Of a DNA stretch of 64,000 nt, positions 36,598 to 47,094 are shown one piece after another (position 1 is the first letter of the stretch; each line of letters begins with the position of its first letter). The notes beneath the pieces are model-generated. The model ran no database searches. It was not told the origin of the DNA and saw only the letters and a list, made by a program, of their open reading frames with translations. The position numbers and the translations under genes are program-made. The stretch is from Oscillatoria sp. CS-180. Lineage in GTDB: Bacteria > Cyanobacteriota > Cyanobacteriia > Phormidesmidales > Phormidesmidaceae. Where the stretch lies: contig NZ_JAQMUB010000019.1 in NCBI RefSeq assembly GCF_028330965.1, positions 111,326-175,325 on the forward strand, read 5' to 3'.

Positions 36598-37869
36598 GTG
36601 AAAGCGTTAGTCATTGGGGGTGGTGGACGAGAACACGCCCTTGCATGGAAGTTATTGGAGTCACCTCGCATCCAAGAGGTCATGTGTGTTCCAGGAAATG
36701 GGGGGACTGCCACCCTGCCAGGTTGTCGCAATCTAGGTTTGGCACTTGATGATTTTGAAGGAATTGCCCGAGTTGCCCTAGTTAACAACCTGAGTTTGGT
36801 GATTGTTGGTCCTGAACAACCTCTGGCTGAAGGCATCGCTGATTATCTGAGAGCACAGGGCATAAAGGTGTTTGGGCCTTCTCAAGCAGGCGCCCAAATT
36901 GAGGCTAGTAAGGCCTGGGCCAAAGCCCTTATGAAGGAGGCTGGCATTCCTACAGCAGAGTCTGCTGTTTTTACGGATGCCGAATCGGCGATCGCTTATC
37001 TAGAGACTCAAAATATTCCCATCGTGGTCAAAGCAGATGGCCTAGCAGCTGGAAAAGGCGTTACAGTTGCTCACAGTTTTGATGACGCAGTTGGGGCTAT
37101 TCGAGCTGCCTTTGAGGGGAAGTTTGGCACAGCGGGTAGCCGTATCGTTATTGAGGCCTATCTCACTGGGCAAGAAGCTTCGGTTTTGGCGGTCACTGAT
37201 GGCGACACCATTTTGCCCCTCATGCCCGCTCAGGACCATAAACAAATCGGAGAAGGCGACACAGGGCCTAATACGGGTGGCATGGGAGCCTATGCCCCTA
37301 CCCCTATCGTTTCTCCAGAAATTTTAGACAAAGTCCAGGAACGAATATTACAACCGGCGATCGCCTATCTCAATCAGCAAAACATTGACTATTGCGGCGT
37401 ACTTTACGCCGGCCTCATGATTTCTCCCGCAGGCGATCCCTATGTGATTGAGTTTAACTGTCGGTTTGGCGATCCCGAAACGCAAGTCGTGCTGCCGTTA
37501 TTAGACACTCCTTTGGAAGACATTCTGACAGCCTGCATTGAAAGACGACTGGCTAATCTGCTACCTATTCGCTGGAAAGCAGCTTCCTCAGTGTGTGTCG
37601 TAGCGGCGGCAGGCGGCTATCCAGACGAGTATACAAAAGGGATGCCCGTGACAGGTCTTGATGCGGCGGCGGCGAAAGGAGCCATTGTTTTTCATGCCGG
37701 TACCCGCCTAAAAGGGTCTCAACTTCAAGCTAGTGGCGGACGTGTTCTAGGCGTTACGGCCTTGGGAGAAACCTTCGACAGCGCTCTAGAAACCGCCTAC
37801 GAGGCGATCGCTGAAATCAAATTTGAGACACTGTATTATCGCCGAGATATTGGTTTCCGAGTTCGATGA
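36598..37869 (+). CDS. purD: Phosphoribosylamine-glycine ligase (GAR synthetase)
   Basis: The 423-residue ATP-grasp enzyme makes glycinamide ribonucleotide, the second step of purine synthesis. VIGGGGREHALAWKL is the N-terminal motif, VVKADGLAAGKGVTVA is the ATP-grasp loop, DHKQIGEGDTGPNTGGMGAYAP is the PurD signature, and VIEFNCRFGDPETQVVLPL holds the metal ligands. The start is GTG. The pairing with nblS downstream is a conserved cyanobacterial gene order, also known from Synechococcus elongatus. Confidence 0.96.
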   Translation: MKALVIGGGGREHALAWKLLESPRIQEVMCVPGNGGTATLPGCRNLGLALDDFEGIARVALVNNLSLVIVGPEQPLAEGIADYLRAQGIKVFGPSQAGAQIEASKAWAKALMKEAGIPTAESAVFTDAESAIAYLETQNIPIVVKADGLAAGKGVTVAHSFDDAVGAIRAAFEGKFGTAGSRIVIEAYLTGQEASVLAVTDGDTILPLMPAQDHKQIGEGDTGPNTGGMGAYAPTPIVSPEILDKVQERILQPAIAYLNQQNIDYCGVLYAGLMISPAGDPYVIEFNCRFGDPETQVVLPLLDTPLEDILTACIERRLANLLPIRWKAASSVCVVAAAGGYPDEYTKGMPVTGLDAAAAKGAIVFHAGTRLKGSQLQASGGRVLGVTALGETFDSALETAYEAIAEIKFETLYYRRDIGFRVR

Positions 37870-38126
37870 TCGGGCGCTCCAGTGCTATAGCTTTTACCTT
37901 ATGGGCTTATACAGGCAATAGCATCTGGATGCTCAGCCCCTAACGGCCCGCTATCTTGCCTTAGCGGACCCAACAAGTTATATCCAGCTAAAATTTCGCC
38001 AATTTTAACCAACGTGCCACAATAGAAAACACTTGACCTTGCAAGCTGCGTATCAAGCTTCTACAGGCCCTCTGGCAAAGAAGGCTAACGCTTTAGGACT
38101 TGCGTAGAGAAAGCAGTTGGCTGGAG

Positions 38127-40118
38127 ATGGCGTTGATCAATCTGCTCACAAGAACCCGCGATATTTTAGTCCGTTGGTGGAGAGACTTTACCCTCCAGAC
38201 CCGCCTGCTTGCGGGAGCAACTCTAGTGGTCTCACTTTTAATGAGTGGGTTGACCTTTTGGGCCGTGAATTCGATTCAGCAGGATGCCCGATTGAACGAT
38301 ACTCGCTTTGGTCGAGATCTAGGATTACTGCTTTCAGCGAATGTCGCTCCGCTGGTTTATGAGGGCGATCGCGAGGAGCTAGCGCGGTTTTCCTACAGTT
38401 TTTATCAAAGCACCTCTAGCGTTCGATACATGCTGTACGCCGACGAGGAAGGTTCTATTTACTTTGGTATCCCATACTCCGATGACTCAGTGCAAAATTC
38501 GCTGACCATTCGCCGCCGTATGCAGCTACCAGAGGACTATGCCAAGAACGCAAATTTGCCTTTTGTGCGTCAGCATCTAAGCCCTGCCGGACAGGTGACT
38601 GATGTTTTTGTGCCTATTAAATATGACGGTCAGTATCTCGGTGCCTTGGCCCTTGGCATTAATCCCAACCCGACTGTTGTGGCCTCGTCGAATCTAACGC
38701 GCGATGTGACCGTTGCTGTCTTTGTATCCATCTGGGCAATGGTAATTTTGGGGGCTGTTTTCAACGCGCTCACTATTACTCAGCCCATCAAAGAACTTCT
38801 GACAGGGGTCAAAAACATTGCCGCAGGTAACTTCAAACAGCGCATCAACCTTCCTTTTGGTGGAGAACTCGGGGAGCTTATCTATAGCTTCAACGACATG
38901 GCTGAGCGCCTCGAACGATATGAAGAGCAGAATATTGAAGAATTAACCGCTGAGAAAGCCAAGCTAGAGACTCTTGTTTCCACCATTGCAGATGGCGCTA
39001 TTTTACTGGATACCAATATGCACGTCGTGCTGGTCAATCCGGCAGCTCGCCGCATTTTTGGCTGGGAAGGTCGAGATCTTTCTGACACTACTGTCCTGCA
39101 ACACTTTCCTAATGCGGTCAGAGTACAGCTCACACGTCCACTGTTTTTAGCTACAGCTGGCGAATCCGAAGGCATCGAACTGCGGATTGTATTGACAGAG
39201 CCAACTAGCCGCACTATCCGAGTACTACTCAACACTGTCCTCGATCAGTCGCGTGAAAACGTTAAAGGCATCGCACTTACCGTTCAGGATGTCACTCGTG
39301 AGGTAGCTCTAAACGAAGCGAAAAGCCAATTCATCAGCAACGTCTCCCACGAGTTGCGGACCCCCCTGTTTAATATCAAATCGTTTATTGAGACGCTGCA
39401 TGAGTACGGTGACGAATTGAGCCAAGAGGAACGAACAGAGTTTCTGGAAACAACGAACCATGAGACGGATCGACTGACTCGCCTAGTCAACGATGTTCTG
39501 GATCTATCACGGCTGGAGTCCAATCGTCGCTATCAGTTTGGCGAGATTGACATTGCTCAACCCATTGAGCAAACATTGCGAGCTTATCAACTCAACGCAA
39601 AAGACAAGCAAATCACCCTACATCACAACATCGAACCTGACTTACCGCCCGTACAGGGCAATTACGATCTGCTATTACAGGTCTTCGGCAACTTGGTAGG
39701 CAATTCTCTCAAATTCACCGAGGCCAGCGGCAAAGTTATGGTTCGGGCTTACCGCTTACCCCACCAAAACCATCCAGACAGCCTGGATGAGTTTATTCGG
39801 GTCGAAATTTCGGATACGGGAATTGGCATTGCTTCAGAAGATCAAGAAGCCATATTTGATCGCTTCTTCCGAGTTGAAAACCGTGTCCACACCTTAGAAG
39901 GAACAGGACTAGGACTCTCCATTGTCAAGAATATTGTCGAGAAGCATAGTAGCCGGGTTCACCTTGTCAGCGAAGTGGGGATTGGGACAACCTTCTGGTT
40001 TGACTTAGCTGTGTTTCAACCAGAGAAACCTAAAATCATCATGCTGTCAGCGGCTGACGAAACAAACAAGCCTAATTCTGACAAACTGCTATCGGCTAGC
40101 GGCAATACTGACAATTGA
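38127..40118 (+). CDS. nblS: Sensor histidine kinase NblS/Hik33
   Basis: The 663-residue kinase has two membrane segments (about 24-47 and 194-215) enclosing a periplasmic domain with NDTRFGRDLGLLLSANVAPLVYEGDREELARF. HAMP follows with TITQPIKELLTGVKNIAAGNF, then a PAS domain (about 283-390), the phospho-acceptor FISNVSHELRTPLFNIKSFIE, and ATP-binding N, G1 (ISDTGIGI), F and G2 (EGTGLGLSIV) boxes. The domain order and the purD neighbour identify NblS, which controls high-light, nutrient and phycobilisome-degradation responses through RpaB. The frame reaches a TTG at 38100, but the ATG at 38127 is preferred. Confidence 0.93.
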   Translation: MALINLLTRTRDILVRWWRDFTLQTRLLAGATLVVSLLMSGLTFWAVNSIQQDARLNDTRFGRDLGLLLSANVAPLVYEGDREELARFSYSFYQSTSSVRYMLYADEEGSIYFGIPYSDDSVQNSLTIRRRMQLPEDYAKNANLPFVRQHLSPAGQVTDVFVPIKYDGQYLGALALGINPNPTVVASSNLTRDVTVAVFVSIWAMVILGAVFNALTITQPIKELLTGVKNIAAGNFKQRINLPFGGELGELIYSFNDMAERLERYEEQNIEELTAEKAKLETLVSTIADGAILLDTNMHVVLVNPAARRIFGWEGRDLSDTTVLQHFPNAVRVQLTRPLFLATAGESEGIELRIVLTEPTSRTIRVLLNTVLDQSRENVKGIALTVQDVTREVALNEAKSQFISNVSHELRTPLFNIKSFIETLHEYGDELSQEERTEFLETTNHETDRLTRLVNDVLDLSRLESNRRYQFGEIDIAQPIEQTLRAYQLNAKDKQITLHHNIEPDLPPVQGNYDLLLQVFGNLVGNSLKFTEASGKVMVRAYRLPHQNHPDSLDEFIRVEISDTGIGIASEDQEAIFDRFFRVENRVHTLEGTGLGLSIVKNIVEKHSSRVHLVSEVGIGTTFWFDLAVFQPEKPKIIMLSAADETNKPNSDKLLSASGNTDN

Positions 40119-40314
40119 GTTTTATCAATCTCTATTTTTTAAGAGGGAAACTTTACAAAAATTTCATAGAAGAGCGAAGCTTTTACAAATTCATGCAAAT
40201 TGCGTTCCTCGACACAGGTGTAATTGCAGAAATGCCTTAGATTTCTAACATTGGGTGCATAAGTATAAACACGCATTAGATTAGAAATTAATAAGATTCA
40301 TTTTTGCGACTTCT

Positions 40315-40986
40315 ATGGAATCGACAGCATCTACCAAAGCAGTTTCGTCTTCTATTTATGAGCAGATACCTGAAGTGGTTCATCCTTCAGTCTCCTGCAT
40401 CATTAAACGTAGTATGGATATCTTAGGGAGTTTCATAGGGCTTCTGTTGTTAACTGGTATTGTTGTTCCAATTGCGATCGCTATCAAAATTGACAGTCCA
40501 GGTCCAGTGTTTTATTCCCAGGAGCGCTATGGTCTCCATGGCAAGACTTTCCACATTTGGAAATTTCGGTCCATGATTGCCAATGCAGATGACCTCAAGA
40601 CCCTGATCGAAAATCAAGTTCAAGGACAGCTTTTCAAAAATGAGGACGATCCCAGAATTACACGAGTAGGCCGCTTCCTAAGACGAACCAGCCTAGATGA
40701 ATTCCCACAGTTTTGGAATGTGTTCAAAGGTGACATGAGCCTAGTAGGTACCCGCCCACCCACCCATGATGAGGTAGCGAAATATGAGGCCCATCACTGG
40801 GAAAGGCTCAACGTCAAACCAGGGATTACAGGGCAATGGCAGGTGAATGGACGTTCCTCGATCAAAGATTTTGAGGAAGTTGTCAAGCTCGACCTTCTCT
40901 ACCAGGAAATCTGGAACCCACTCTACGACCTTAAGTTAATTCTTAAAACTATTTTTTATGTCCTATTTCGTTTGAACGCCTTTTAA
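40315..40986 (+). CDS. Priming sugar transferase (WcaJ/RfbP type)
   Basis: The 223-residue membrane enzyme moves a sugar-1-phosphate to undecaprenyl phosphate, the first step of exopolysaccharide or O-antigen assembly. The single hydrophobic segment (about 40-60) follows [10 protein letters not shown]; the catalytic domain has [30 protein letters not shown] and [14 protein letters not shown]. It is the short form without the extra N-terminal membrane domain. No other polysaccharide genes are adjacent. Confidence 0.93.
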   Translation: MESTASTKAVSSSIYEQIPEVVHPSVSCIIKRSMDILGSFIGLLLLTGIVVPIAIAIKIDSPGPVFYSQERYGLHGKTFHIWKFRSMIANADDLKTLIENQVQGQLFKNEDDPRITRVGRFLRRTSLDEFPQFWNVFKGDMSLVGTRPPTHDEVAKYEAHHWERLNVKPGITGQWQVNGRSSIKDFEEVVKLDLLYQEIWNPLYDLKLILKTIFYVLFRLNAF

Positions 40987-41069
40987 GCAAGCTGCCATCG
41001 ATAAAATTTTCCAGCCTTGGCTGAAAATATCGCTCGCTTCATCCCTCCGCCATTTTGCTTTTCGCGTGA

Positions 41070-41480
41070 CTATTCGACTGGTTGGGTCGTAAGGGGACTC
41101 ACTTGAAAATTTTTGTCGCAGCGACCACCACCAATGTCATCAATATGACAGGTTGAACGGGAGATCGCGGCCTTGCTCATCTCGGTCTCAGCAATTTCGA
41201 CAGTGGTATGAGTCCAGAAGTAGCGATCGCTCGGAACTTTCACTTCAGCGGTGAAATAGCCTAGATCATCGGTTTGAACTCTAACCCGCCGCTCGATTGT
41301 ATACTCATGGATGCCCATTTCGTGGCCGTGAAACGTCACGGTTATTTGGGCATCTTCAACTGGAGATTCAACTGTTGCTAGCTCAACGCGACCCGTCAAA
41401 GACAGCTTCGCGGCTTCTGCAACCAGTGGCGTCATCAGCAGCCATCCCAAGGCTCCTACCAACCCAACCAGTCCTTTCAC
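41070..41480 (-). CDS. Secreted or periplasmic protein of unknown function
   Basis: The 136-residue protein has a clear signal peptide (about 1-23, ending near AEAA). The mature part is predicted to be beta-rich: VEDAQITVTFHGHEMGIHEY and RVRVQTDDLGYFTAEVKVPSDRYFWT suggest a carboxypeptidase-regulatory or transthyretin-like fold. Two cysteines (CHID, RCDK) may form a disulfide. Function is unknown. It is monocistronic. Confidence 0.7.
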   Translation of the reverse strand: MKGLVGLVGALGWLLMTPLVAEAAKLSLTGRVELATVESPVEDAQITVTFHGHEMGIHEYTIERRVRVQTDDLGYFTAEVKVPSDRYFWTHTTVEIAETEMSKAAISRSTCHIDDIGGGRCDKNFQVSPLTTQPVE

Positions 41481-41804
41481 AAAACACCTGTGGAATTACA
41501 ACACAGTTGTTTACAATTGCAAGAAAATATGTGTTTTGTCGGTCACATAGGACACAAAGCCCTGGAAAACAATTAAATTTCTGATTTTATGTCGGCTTGT
41601 TGACTTCGACTTTTTCCCATATCACTCAGTGAACCTTCAAAGACCACGAAGTTTCGTCGATGATCTACAAAGGCCAAATTCAAGGAATCGATAGGAATAG
41701 TCTATCTGCGCAGGTTACGGCTTTATCCATCTGGTGTCTGTCAAGCTTGAATGTGTCGGTTGGGTTGTCGTCAGATCCATCATCTTTGCAGCAGACCCTG
41801 TCAA
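41481..41804. other. Intergenic region between secreted protein gene and tRNA-Ser
   Basis: These 324 bases have no gene. Short frames here (such as 41660-41905) overlap the tRNA and are not credible. The 5' end holds the promoter of the leftward secreted protein gene. Confidence 0.45.
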
Positions 41805-41888
41805 CGGAGAGGGTGGGATTCGAACCCACGGTCCTTTTGGGACATCCGATTTCAAGTCGGACGCATTCGACCACTCTGCCACCTCTCC
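41805..41888 (-). tRNA. trnS-UGA: tRNA-Ser(UGA)
   Basis: On the minus strand the sequence starts GGAGAGGTGGCAGAGTGGTC and ends CCTCTCC plus discriminator G. The seven-base acceptor stem (GGAGAGG/CCTCTCC) is complete. The anticodon loop CTTGAAA gives UGA, which reads UCA serine codons. A long variable arm (GTCC...GGAC) shows a class II tRNA and the T loop is GGTTCGAATCC. CCA is not encoded. Confidence 0.95.
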
Positions 41889-41954
41889 AAGCCATGCTAT
41901 TGTAAAACATCCTTTCAGCAATCGGCGACTACGGTTGCCAAATTTAAGCTGATG

Positions 41955-44900
41955 CTAGGGTGACTGCGTTGCGATCGCCTTCTGCGTTAGGTCCAGCAGA
42001 GTTTCATAGTCGAAATTGTGAACCTTATCCGTTAAGCCTTGTGCCAGATGGGTATGCTCTGAAGGAATTTCAGCAATCAGCGCTAGCATCTGCTCTTGAC
42101 TCAACTGCATAACGGCGCCTTGAAAGTGATGCAGCCAATCTATTGAGAGGGACGTCAAAGTTTCAACCGTCAGTCGAACTGAGGACGCCAACCGAGTGTG
42201 GGACACAACCTCTTTGATTTCGTACTGATAGCGCACACCCAAATGTTGAGCGATGGTTTGGGTAATGGTGTTTTCCCAAATGGGTTTCCTGATAAAACCA
42301 TCAAAACCAACCAATGTGAAATCGCGATTGTTCTCATCAAAAGCGCCTGCCGTCAGGCCAATGATTTTAACGGATGGAGCGGCTGGTGTTTCTAGATGAT
42401 GGCGCTCTTGGCGTCGAATTTCCTGCGTCGCATCGTAGCCATTCATGACGGGCATACGAATATCCATCAAAATCAGATGAGGTTGCCATGTTTGCCAGGC
42501 CATGATGGCTTCTTGACCATTCAGCGCGACCTCGACTGCAAACCCCAAGTTGGTGAGTAGGCTCTGTAGCAAAACATAGTTAGCCCAGTTATCTTCTGCC
42601 ACTAAAATGCGATAGCTAGGCTGGTGGGGGGAGAGGGCGATCGCCCGCCGCTGTGGCTCAAGTTGCCTCACTGAGGCAGTCTCAATAACCTGCACTGGAA
42701 TTTCAAAAGTGAAAGTACTGCCCTGTTGGGGTTGGCTAACAACGTCTAACTTGCCTCCCAAGAGCTCAACAAACTGACGACTGATGGGTAGCCCCAGCCC
42801 CGTGCCTTCTTGGGAATTCCGACCACTTGCCGTTTGCACAAAAGGCTCAAACAGAAGATCGATTTCTTCAGCCGCAATTCCACAACCGCTGTCCTGCACT
42901 TCGAACCGTAGGGATGTTGTGGCAAGCCCTTGAACGTCTTCCTCTAATTTTTCGATTTCTTCGGGATTGGCAAGATAGGATTGCCCGTGCTCTACTCGCA
43001 ACATGACATGACCAACCTGCGTAAACTTAATTGCATTACTCAAAAGGTTGAGCAGCACTTGACGTAGCTTGTGTCCATCGGTACGTATGTGGGTGGGCAA
43101 ATCCGAGTGACAGGTGATCGCAAATGTCAGACCTTTGGATTCTGCTTTCAACCGCAGCATATCCACAAGGTCATGCAAAAGTTGGCTAAGGTCAAAGCTT
43201 GATAGAGACAACCTGATTTGTCCCGCCTCAATCTTCGACATCTCCAAGATGTCATTAATGAGCATCAGCAAATGTTCGCCGCTGAGACCTATGATTTCTA
43301 CTCCCTCTAGTTGCTTGGCTGATAGCGTGTGATCTCTTTTCAAGAGTTGACTGAAGCCTAAAATGGCATTTAAGGGTGTCCGCAACTCATGGCTTATATT
43401 TGCTAAGAATGTGCTTTTAGCCTGACTTGCAGCTTCTGCTGCCTCTTTCGCTTCAACCAGTTCGGCTGTCCGCTCAGCTACCCGACTTTCCAGTTCAGCA
43501 TTGGCTTGCCTCAGCGCCTGCTCGGCTCGCTTGCGGTCTGTAATATCTTCTATAACAATGATTTGATATAGCAGAGCGTCGTCCCCTTGAAACACTCCTG
43601 AGACTGTTGTTTTGGTCCAAATGGTTATGCCCGCTTGCGTGATATAGCGTTTTTCCAAGGAGAAAGCTTCAATCTCTCGTCGCTGGAGTCGCTGTAGCTG
43701 ATCAAGGCTCAGGTCAACATCTTGGGGCGCAATTAGATCGATGAAGCTCAACTGAAACAGCTCACTGCGACTATAGCCGAGCAGTTGGCAAAGACGTTCA
43801 TTCACTTTGAGGAACTGATACGTTTGAGGTTCCGTTTGGGCAATGCCAACTGCTGCTGAATTAAAAATCGTTTCTAATTCTTGTTCACGATTTCTGAGGA
43901 CCAACGTTCGCTGATTGACTTGCAGTTCCAGAGTACGATTTAGGGTCTCTAATGCCTCCAGCGCCTCTAACCGCTCAAGTTCAGCTGCAGCTCTGGCTCC
44001 GAAAACTCTCAACACAGCTTCTGCTCGATCAAGGGGACTAATGGTTGCCCGGTCAAGCAGGCCCAACACACCAAGGACATCTCCGTGGGAGTTATGCAGT
44101 GCTACACCAAGATAGCTGTTAACGCCTAGCGTCACTAAATCCTGATCCAGTGGGAACTTTGCTTGCACATTGCTGGAGCAGTAATAGCGACCTTGCTGAA
44201 TGGTCAGCTGACAGGGAGCTTCTGCAAGGGAATAGGCTGGTGCATTCTGCAGGTGACCGTCAACAAAAAAAGCTAGGGGATGTAGCTTATCTCCAACCTG
44301 CTTTGCTACCAGGACATGGGAGACATTGAGGGATTCGCCAATTTTTTGGACAAAGACTGGAAAAAAGTCTTTACCCGTCACTGAAGCGGTTCCTTCGACT
44401 AAGCGCTGTAAGATTCTCTCGTTGTTTTTGCGATCGCTCACATCTTCAACCGTCCCAACAATGCGGACCACTGAGCCATCTGCATCCACAACAGGAAAAG
44501 CCTTTGATCGCAGCCATCTCACCTTGCCATCGGGTCGTACATACCGATATTCCTCATCGATGCTTTCACCCTCCCGTTCCCGCTGCAGCGCGTTTTCCAT
44601 GCGAGCACGATCATCCGGGTGAATACTGTCCATCCAGTGGCGACTATCCGCATCGATTCTGGCTTGAGAAAATCCAGTAATTGATCGGTAGGCCGGATTG
44701 ACATAGGAATAGAAGGCCGGATTACTTTCAACAACAAAGAATCCCTCATGAACGGTATTCGCAAGTTGGCGAAAACGAGCTTCGCTCTCCTGTAAGGCCA
44801 TTTCAGCCTGCTTGCGATCGCTGATATCTTCTACAATCGCTAAGTCACTAAGAGGAATACCCTTATCATCTCTAATGAGCGAGAGTGTTACCCGCGCCCA

Positions 44901-45572
44901 GACAGCTCTTCCGTCTTTGGCAATAAATCGCTTCTCAAAAGCGATCTCTCCTAGATTTCCGGCAAACATGCACTGCTCTTGAGCAATCTGCTTCGCTAAG
45001 TCATCAGGATGAGTGATGTCTTGATAACGCAGCCGTAGGAGTTCGGCTTCGCTGTAACCTACTAAATCGCAAAACCGCTGGTTGACCCGAATATAGCGGC
45101 CTACCGGATCAGCCTGATTGATACCGACTGCAGCTTGATCGAAAATGTCTCTCAACTGACATACCTTTAAATCCTGTTCAAGCTGGCGCTGTTGTCCCAG
45201 CCTGCGAAGAGTATGCCGAAACCGTGTGGTTGTCAGCTCTGGCCTCAGTAGATAATCGTGGACTCCAGCCTCTAAGATGGCCGTTGCTAGCGTTTCATCT
45301 TGAGCGTCTAAAAGCACTAAGAACAAGATGGGAAGTTCAGACCGCAAGGGCTGAAGACGAGACCAGTGAGTCGAATAGGTGCTTTGGTCCAGCACAATAA
45401 CATCAGTTGAGCAGTAGGTGTCGCGATCGCCCACCGAAAACGATGAACCCGGCAACGGCAGCTGAAGAATTGTGCCTGTCCAACCCTCATTGGCCATCAA
45501 CAACCGTTGACAATGCGTTCGTTCAGCCGAGGACTCTAGCCATAGCAGCACAGTTGGATCTGCTTTTGTCAT
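41955..45572 (-). CDS. Hybrid sensor histidine kinase with REC, PAS, GAF domains
   Basis: This is a 1205-residue soluble kinase. A REC-like N-terminal domain (1-125, VIVLDQSTYS, probably degenerate) is followed by PAS at about 145-255 and 265-380, a GAF domain (about 385-540), a further PAS (about 555-690), the dimerisation and phospho-acceptor segment TFLANISHELRTPLNAILGF, ATP-binding domain motifs NLLSNAIKFT and EGTGLGLPIS, and a REC domain (about 980-1105) with VAEDNW and LILMDIRMPVMNGYD. The last 90 residues are helical, as often in such kinases, and show no clear HPt histidine. No membrane span is present. The diguanylate cyclase lies upstream on the same strand, 43 bp away, and may be co-transcribed and linked to it. 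Confidence 0.92.
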   Translation of the reverse strand: MTKADPTVLLWLESSAERTHCQRLLMANEGWTGTILQLPLPGSSFSVGDRDTYCSTDVIVLDQSTYSTHWSRLQPLRSELPILFLVLLDAQDETLATAILEAGVHDYLLRPELTTTRFRHTLRRLGQQRQLEQDLKVCQLRDIFDQAAVGINQADPVGRYIRVNQRFCDLVGYSEAELLRLRYQDITHPDDLAKQIAQEQCMFAGNLGEIAFEKRFIAKDGRAVWARVTLSLIRDDKGIPLSDLAIVEDISDRKQAEMALQESEARFRQLANTVHEGFFVVESNPAFYSYVNPAYRSITGFSQARIDADSRHWMDSIHPDDRARMENALQREREGESIDEEYRYVRPDGKVRWLRSKAFPVVDADGSVVRIVGTVEDVSDRKNNERILQRLVEGTASVTGKDFFPVFVQKIGESLNVSHVLVAKQVGDKLHPLAFFVDGHLQNAPAYSLAEAPCQLTIQQGRYYCSSNVQAKFPLDQDLVTLGVNSYLGVALHNSHGDVLGVLGLLDRATISPLDRAEAVLRVFGARAAAELERLEALEALETLNRTLELQVNQRTLVLRNREQELETIFNSAAVGIAQTEPQTYQFLKVNERLCQLLGYSRSELFQLSFIDLIAPQDVDLSLDQLQRLQRREIEAFSLEKRYITQAGITIWTKTTVSGVFQGDDALLYQIIVIEDITDRKRAEQALRQANAELESRVAERTAELVEAKEAAEAASQAKSTFLANISHELRTPLNAILGFSQLLKRDHTLSAKQLEGVEIIGLSGEHLLMLINDILEMSKIEAGQIRLSLSSFDLSQLLHDLVDMLRLKAESKGLTFAITCHSDLPTHIRTDGHKLRQVLLNLLSNAIKFTQVGHVMLRVEHGQSYLANPEEIEKLEEDVQGLATTSLRFEVQDSGCGIAAEEIDLLFEPFVQTASGRNSQEGTGLGLPISRQFVELLGGKLDVVSQPQQGSTFTFEIPVQVIETASVRQLEPQRRAIALSPHQPSYRILVAEDNWANYVLLQSLLTNLGFAVEVALNGQEAIMAWQTWQPHLILMDIRMPVMNGYDATQEIRRQERHHLETPAAPSVKIIGLTAGAFDENNRDFTLVGFDGFIRKPIWENTITQTIAQHLGVRYQYEIKEVVSHTRLASSVRLTVETLTSLSIDWLHHFQGAVMQLSQEQMLALIAEIPSEHTHLAQGLTDKVHNFDYETLLDLTQKAIATQSP

Positions 45573-45615
45573 TGCCAGGAACTTCCTCGAATTAGGGTCA
45601 ACTACAAGTGCATAA

Positions 45616-47004
45616 TCAACTCAAAGGTTCTACACAATTGGTATCACCACCGAGCGTTTTAGCATTGTAAAGAGCTTTATCTGAAGCCTTTATCAAATCG
45701 CGAGCAGTTTGACCTTTTTGCGGCGTTGTGTACGCAATTCCAATGCTTAAACAGATTTTTTCACACTCGGGAAAGGGAGCCTCGACCAACTGTAATTCAC
45801 GAATTGCAGTTTGAATACGATTAGCAATTTGAATAGCTCCCCGTAAAGGCGTATTGGGTAATACGATCGCGAATTCTTCACCACCATAGCGAGCAACTAG
45901 ATCAGCGGGCCGTTTGACTACTTCCAGAAGGGTTTGAGCGACTATTGCTAAGCAGCGATCGCCGGTTACATGACCACAAGTATCATTGAAGTTCTTGAAT
46001 TGATCGATGTCTCCCATTAATAGGGACAAAGGCTGCTGCTCTCGCATGGAGCGCTGCCACTCAGTCTCTAAATAGGAATCGAACTGATATCGATTTCCTA
46101 ATTGGGTCAAACTATCAGTAGTTGCTAATGTATATAGCTCACTTTTGATAGATTCCAACGAAGCAATTTGCTCCTTAGATTCGCTGATGTCCTGCAAAGA
46201 AATTGCTACGCAATCTTGGAGTTTAGTCACAAAAATCTCAACCCATTTTTGAGCATTTTTGTAGGTCCAAGAAAGCTCATCTTGAAAACTTTCGCCACTT
46301 TCAAGAACTTGAACACAGATATCAAACAGTTTGCGATCCAAGATAGGGGCAGTCATCTCTCTGAGAGTGCTTCTGTATCGCATAAATCGATCAGATTGTT
46401 TGTCTAGCAAACTCAAAAAAGCATCATTGATGAGTCTCGGTTGAAAATCAACGATGTCGCCGTCGTCATCACTGACTGTATGGAAAACTCCAATGCCAGA
46501 GGTGAGGCTGTTGAACACATCTTTCAAAAAGTTGTGGGCCGATTTCAATTCATGACTCGTGTGCCGATATTGATCGGCTTGTTGTCGTAACTGATAATGT
46601 CTACGACCAATATCAAGATGGTGCTTCACGCGAGCCAAGACCTCTTCGATGCTGAAGGGCTTAGCTACATAGTCATTCCCTCCCGATTCAAATGCTTTGG
46701 CCTTATCGCTACCATCGTCTAGCGCACTCAGGAAAATGATGGGAATGTGGCAGGTTCGGCTGTCCTGTCTGAGCTGTTGACAGACTTCATACCCATCCAT
46801 CTTGGGCATTAGAATATCCAGCAGGATTAAGTCCGGGGGGGCAATCTGTGATCCTGCGATCGCCAATTTACCGCTCTTAGCACATCGAACGGAGTATCCT
46901 TGCTCGGTCAACGCACCCAGCAAAACCTTCAAATTTCCCGGTGCATCGTCCACAATCAAAATGTCTTTTTTCTGAGAGGACACTTGAAAAGACAGCATTA
47001 TCAA
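45616..47004 (-). CDS. Response regulator diguanylate cyclase (REC-PAS-GGDEF)
   Basis: The 462-residue protein makes c-di-GMP. REC (about 14-130) has IVDDAPGN and LILLDILMPKMDG. A PAS-like segment (about 155-275) links it to the GGDEF domain (about 295-455). That domain has the intact motif ARYGGEEFAIVLPN and, five residues before it, RPAD, which fits the RxxD inhibitory site, so product inhibition is expected. It lies just upstream of the hybrid kinase gene on the same strand; phosphorylation by that kinase is a plausible inference. Confidence 0.92.
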   Translation of the reverse strand: MIMLSFQVSSQKKDILIVDDAPGNLKVLLGALTEQGYSVRCAKSGKLAIAGSQIAPPDLILLDILMPKMDGYEVCQQLRQDSRTCHIPIIFLSALDDGSDKAKAFESGGNDYVAKPFSIEEVLARVKHHLDIGRRHYQLRQQADQYRHTSHELKSAHNFLKDVFNSLTSGIGVFHTVSDDDGDIVDFQPRLINDAFLSLLDKQSDRFMRYRSTLREMTAPILDRKLFDICVQVLESGESFQDELSWTYKNAQKWVEIFVTKLQDCVAISLQDISESKEQIASLESIKSELYTLATTDSLTQLGNRYQFDSYLETEWQRSMREQQPLSLLMGDIDQFKNFNDTCGHVTGDRCLAIVAQTLLEVVKRPADLVARYGGEEFAIVLPNTPLRGAIQIANRIQTAIRELQLVEAPFPECEKICLSIGIAYTTPQKGQTARDLIKASDKALYNAKTLGGDTNCVEPLS

Positions 47005-47094
47005 TCCGTCCGTCGTACAAAAAGAGACCTCTCAATTATCTACTGCGTTCCCGCACAGTGTCCAAGCACAGCGTTGAATTTTTTTGCCGTTTAT

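Noticed and set aside
41660..41963. Several ORFs of 60-80 codons in both directions
   Set aside because: They run through tRNA-Ser(UGA) and are by-products of the tRNA sequence.
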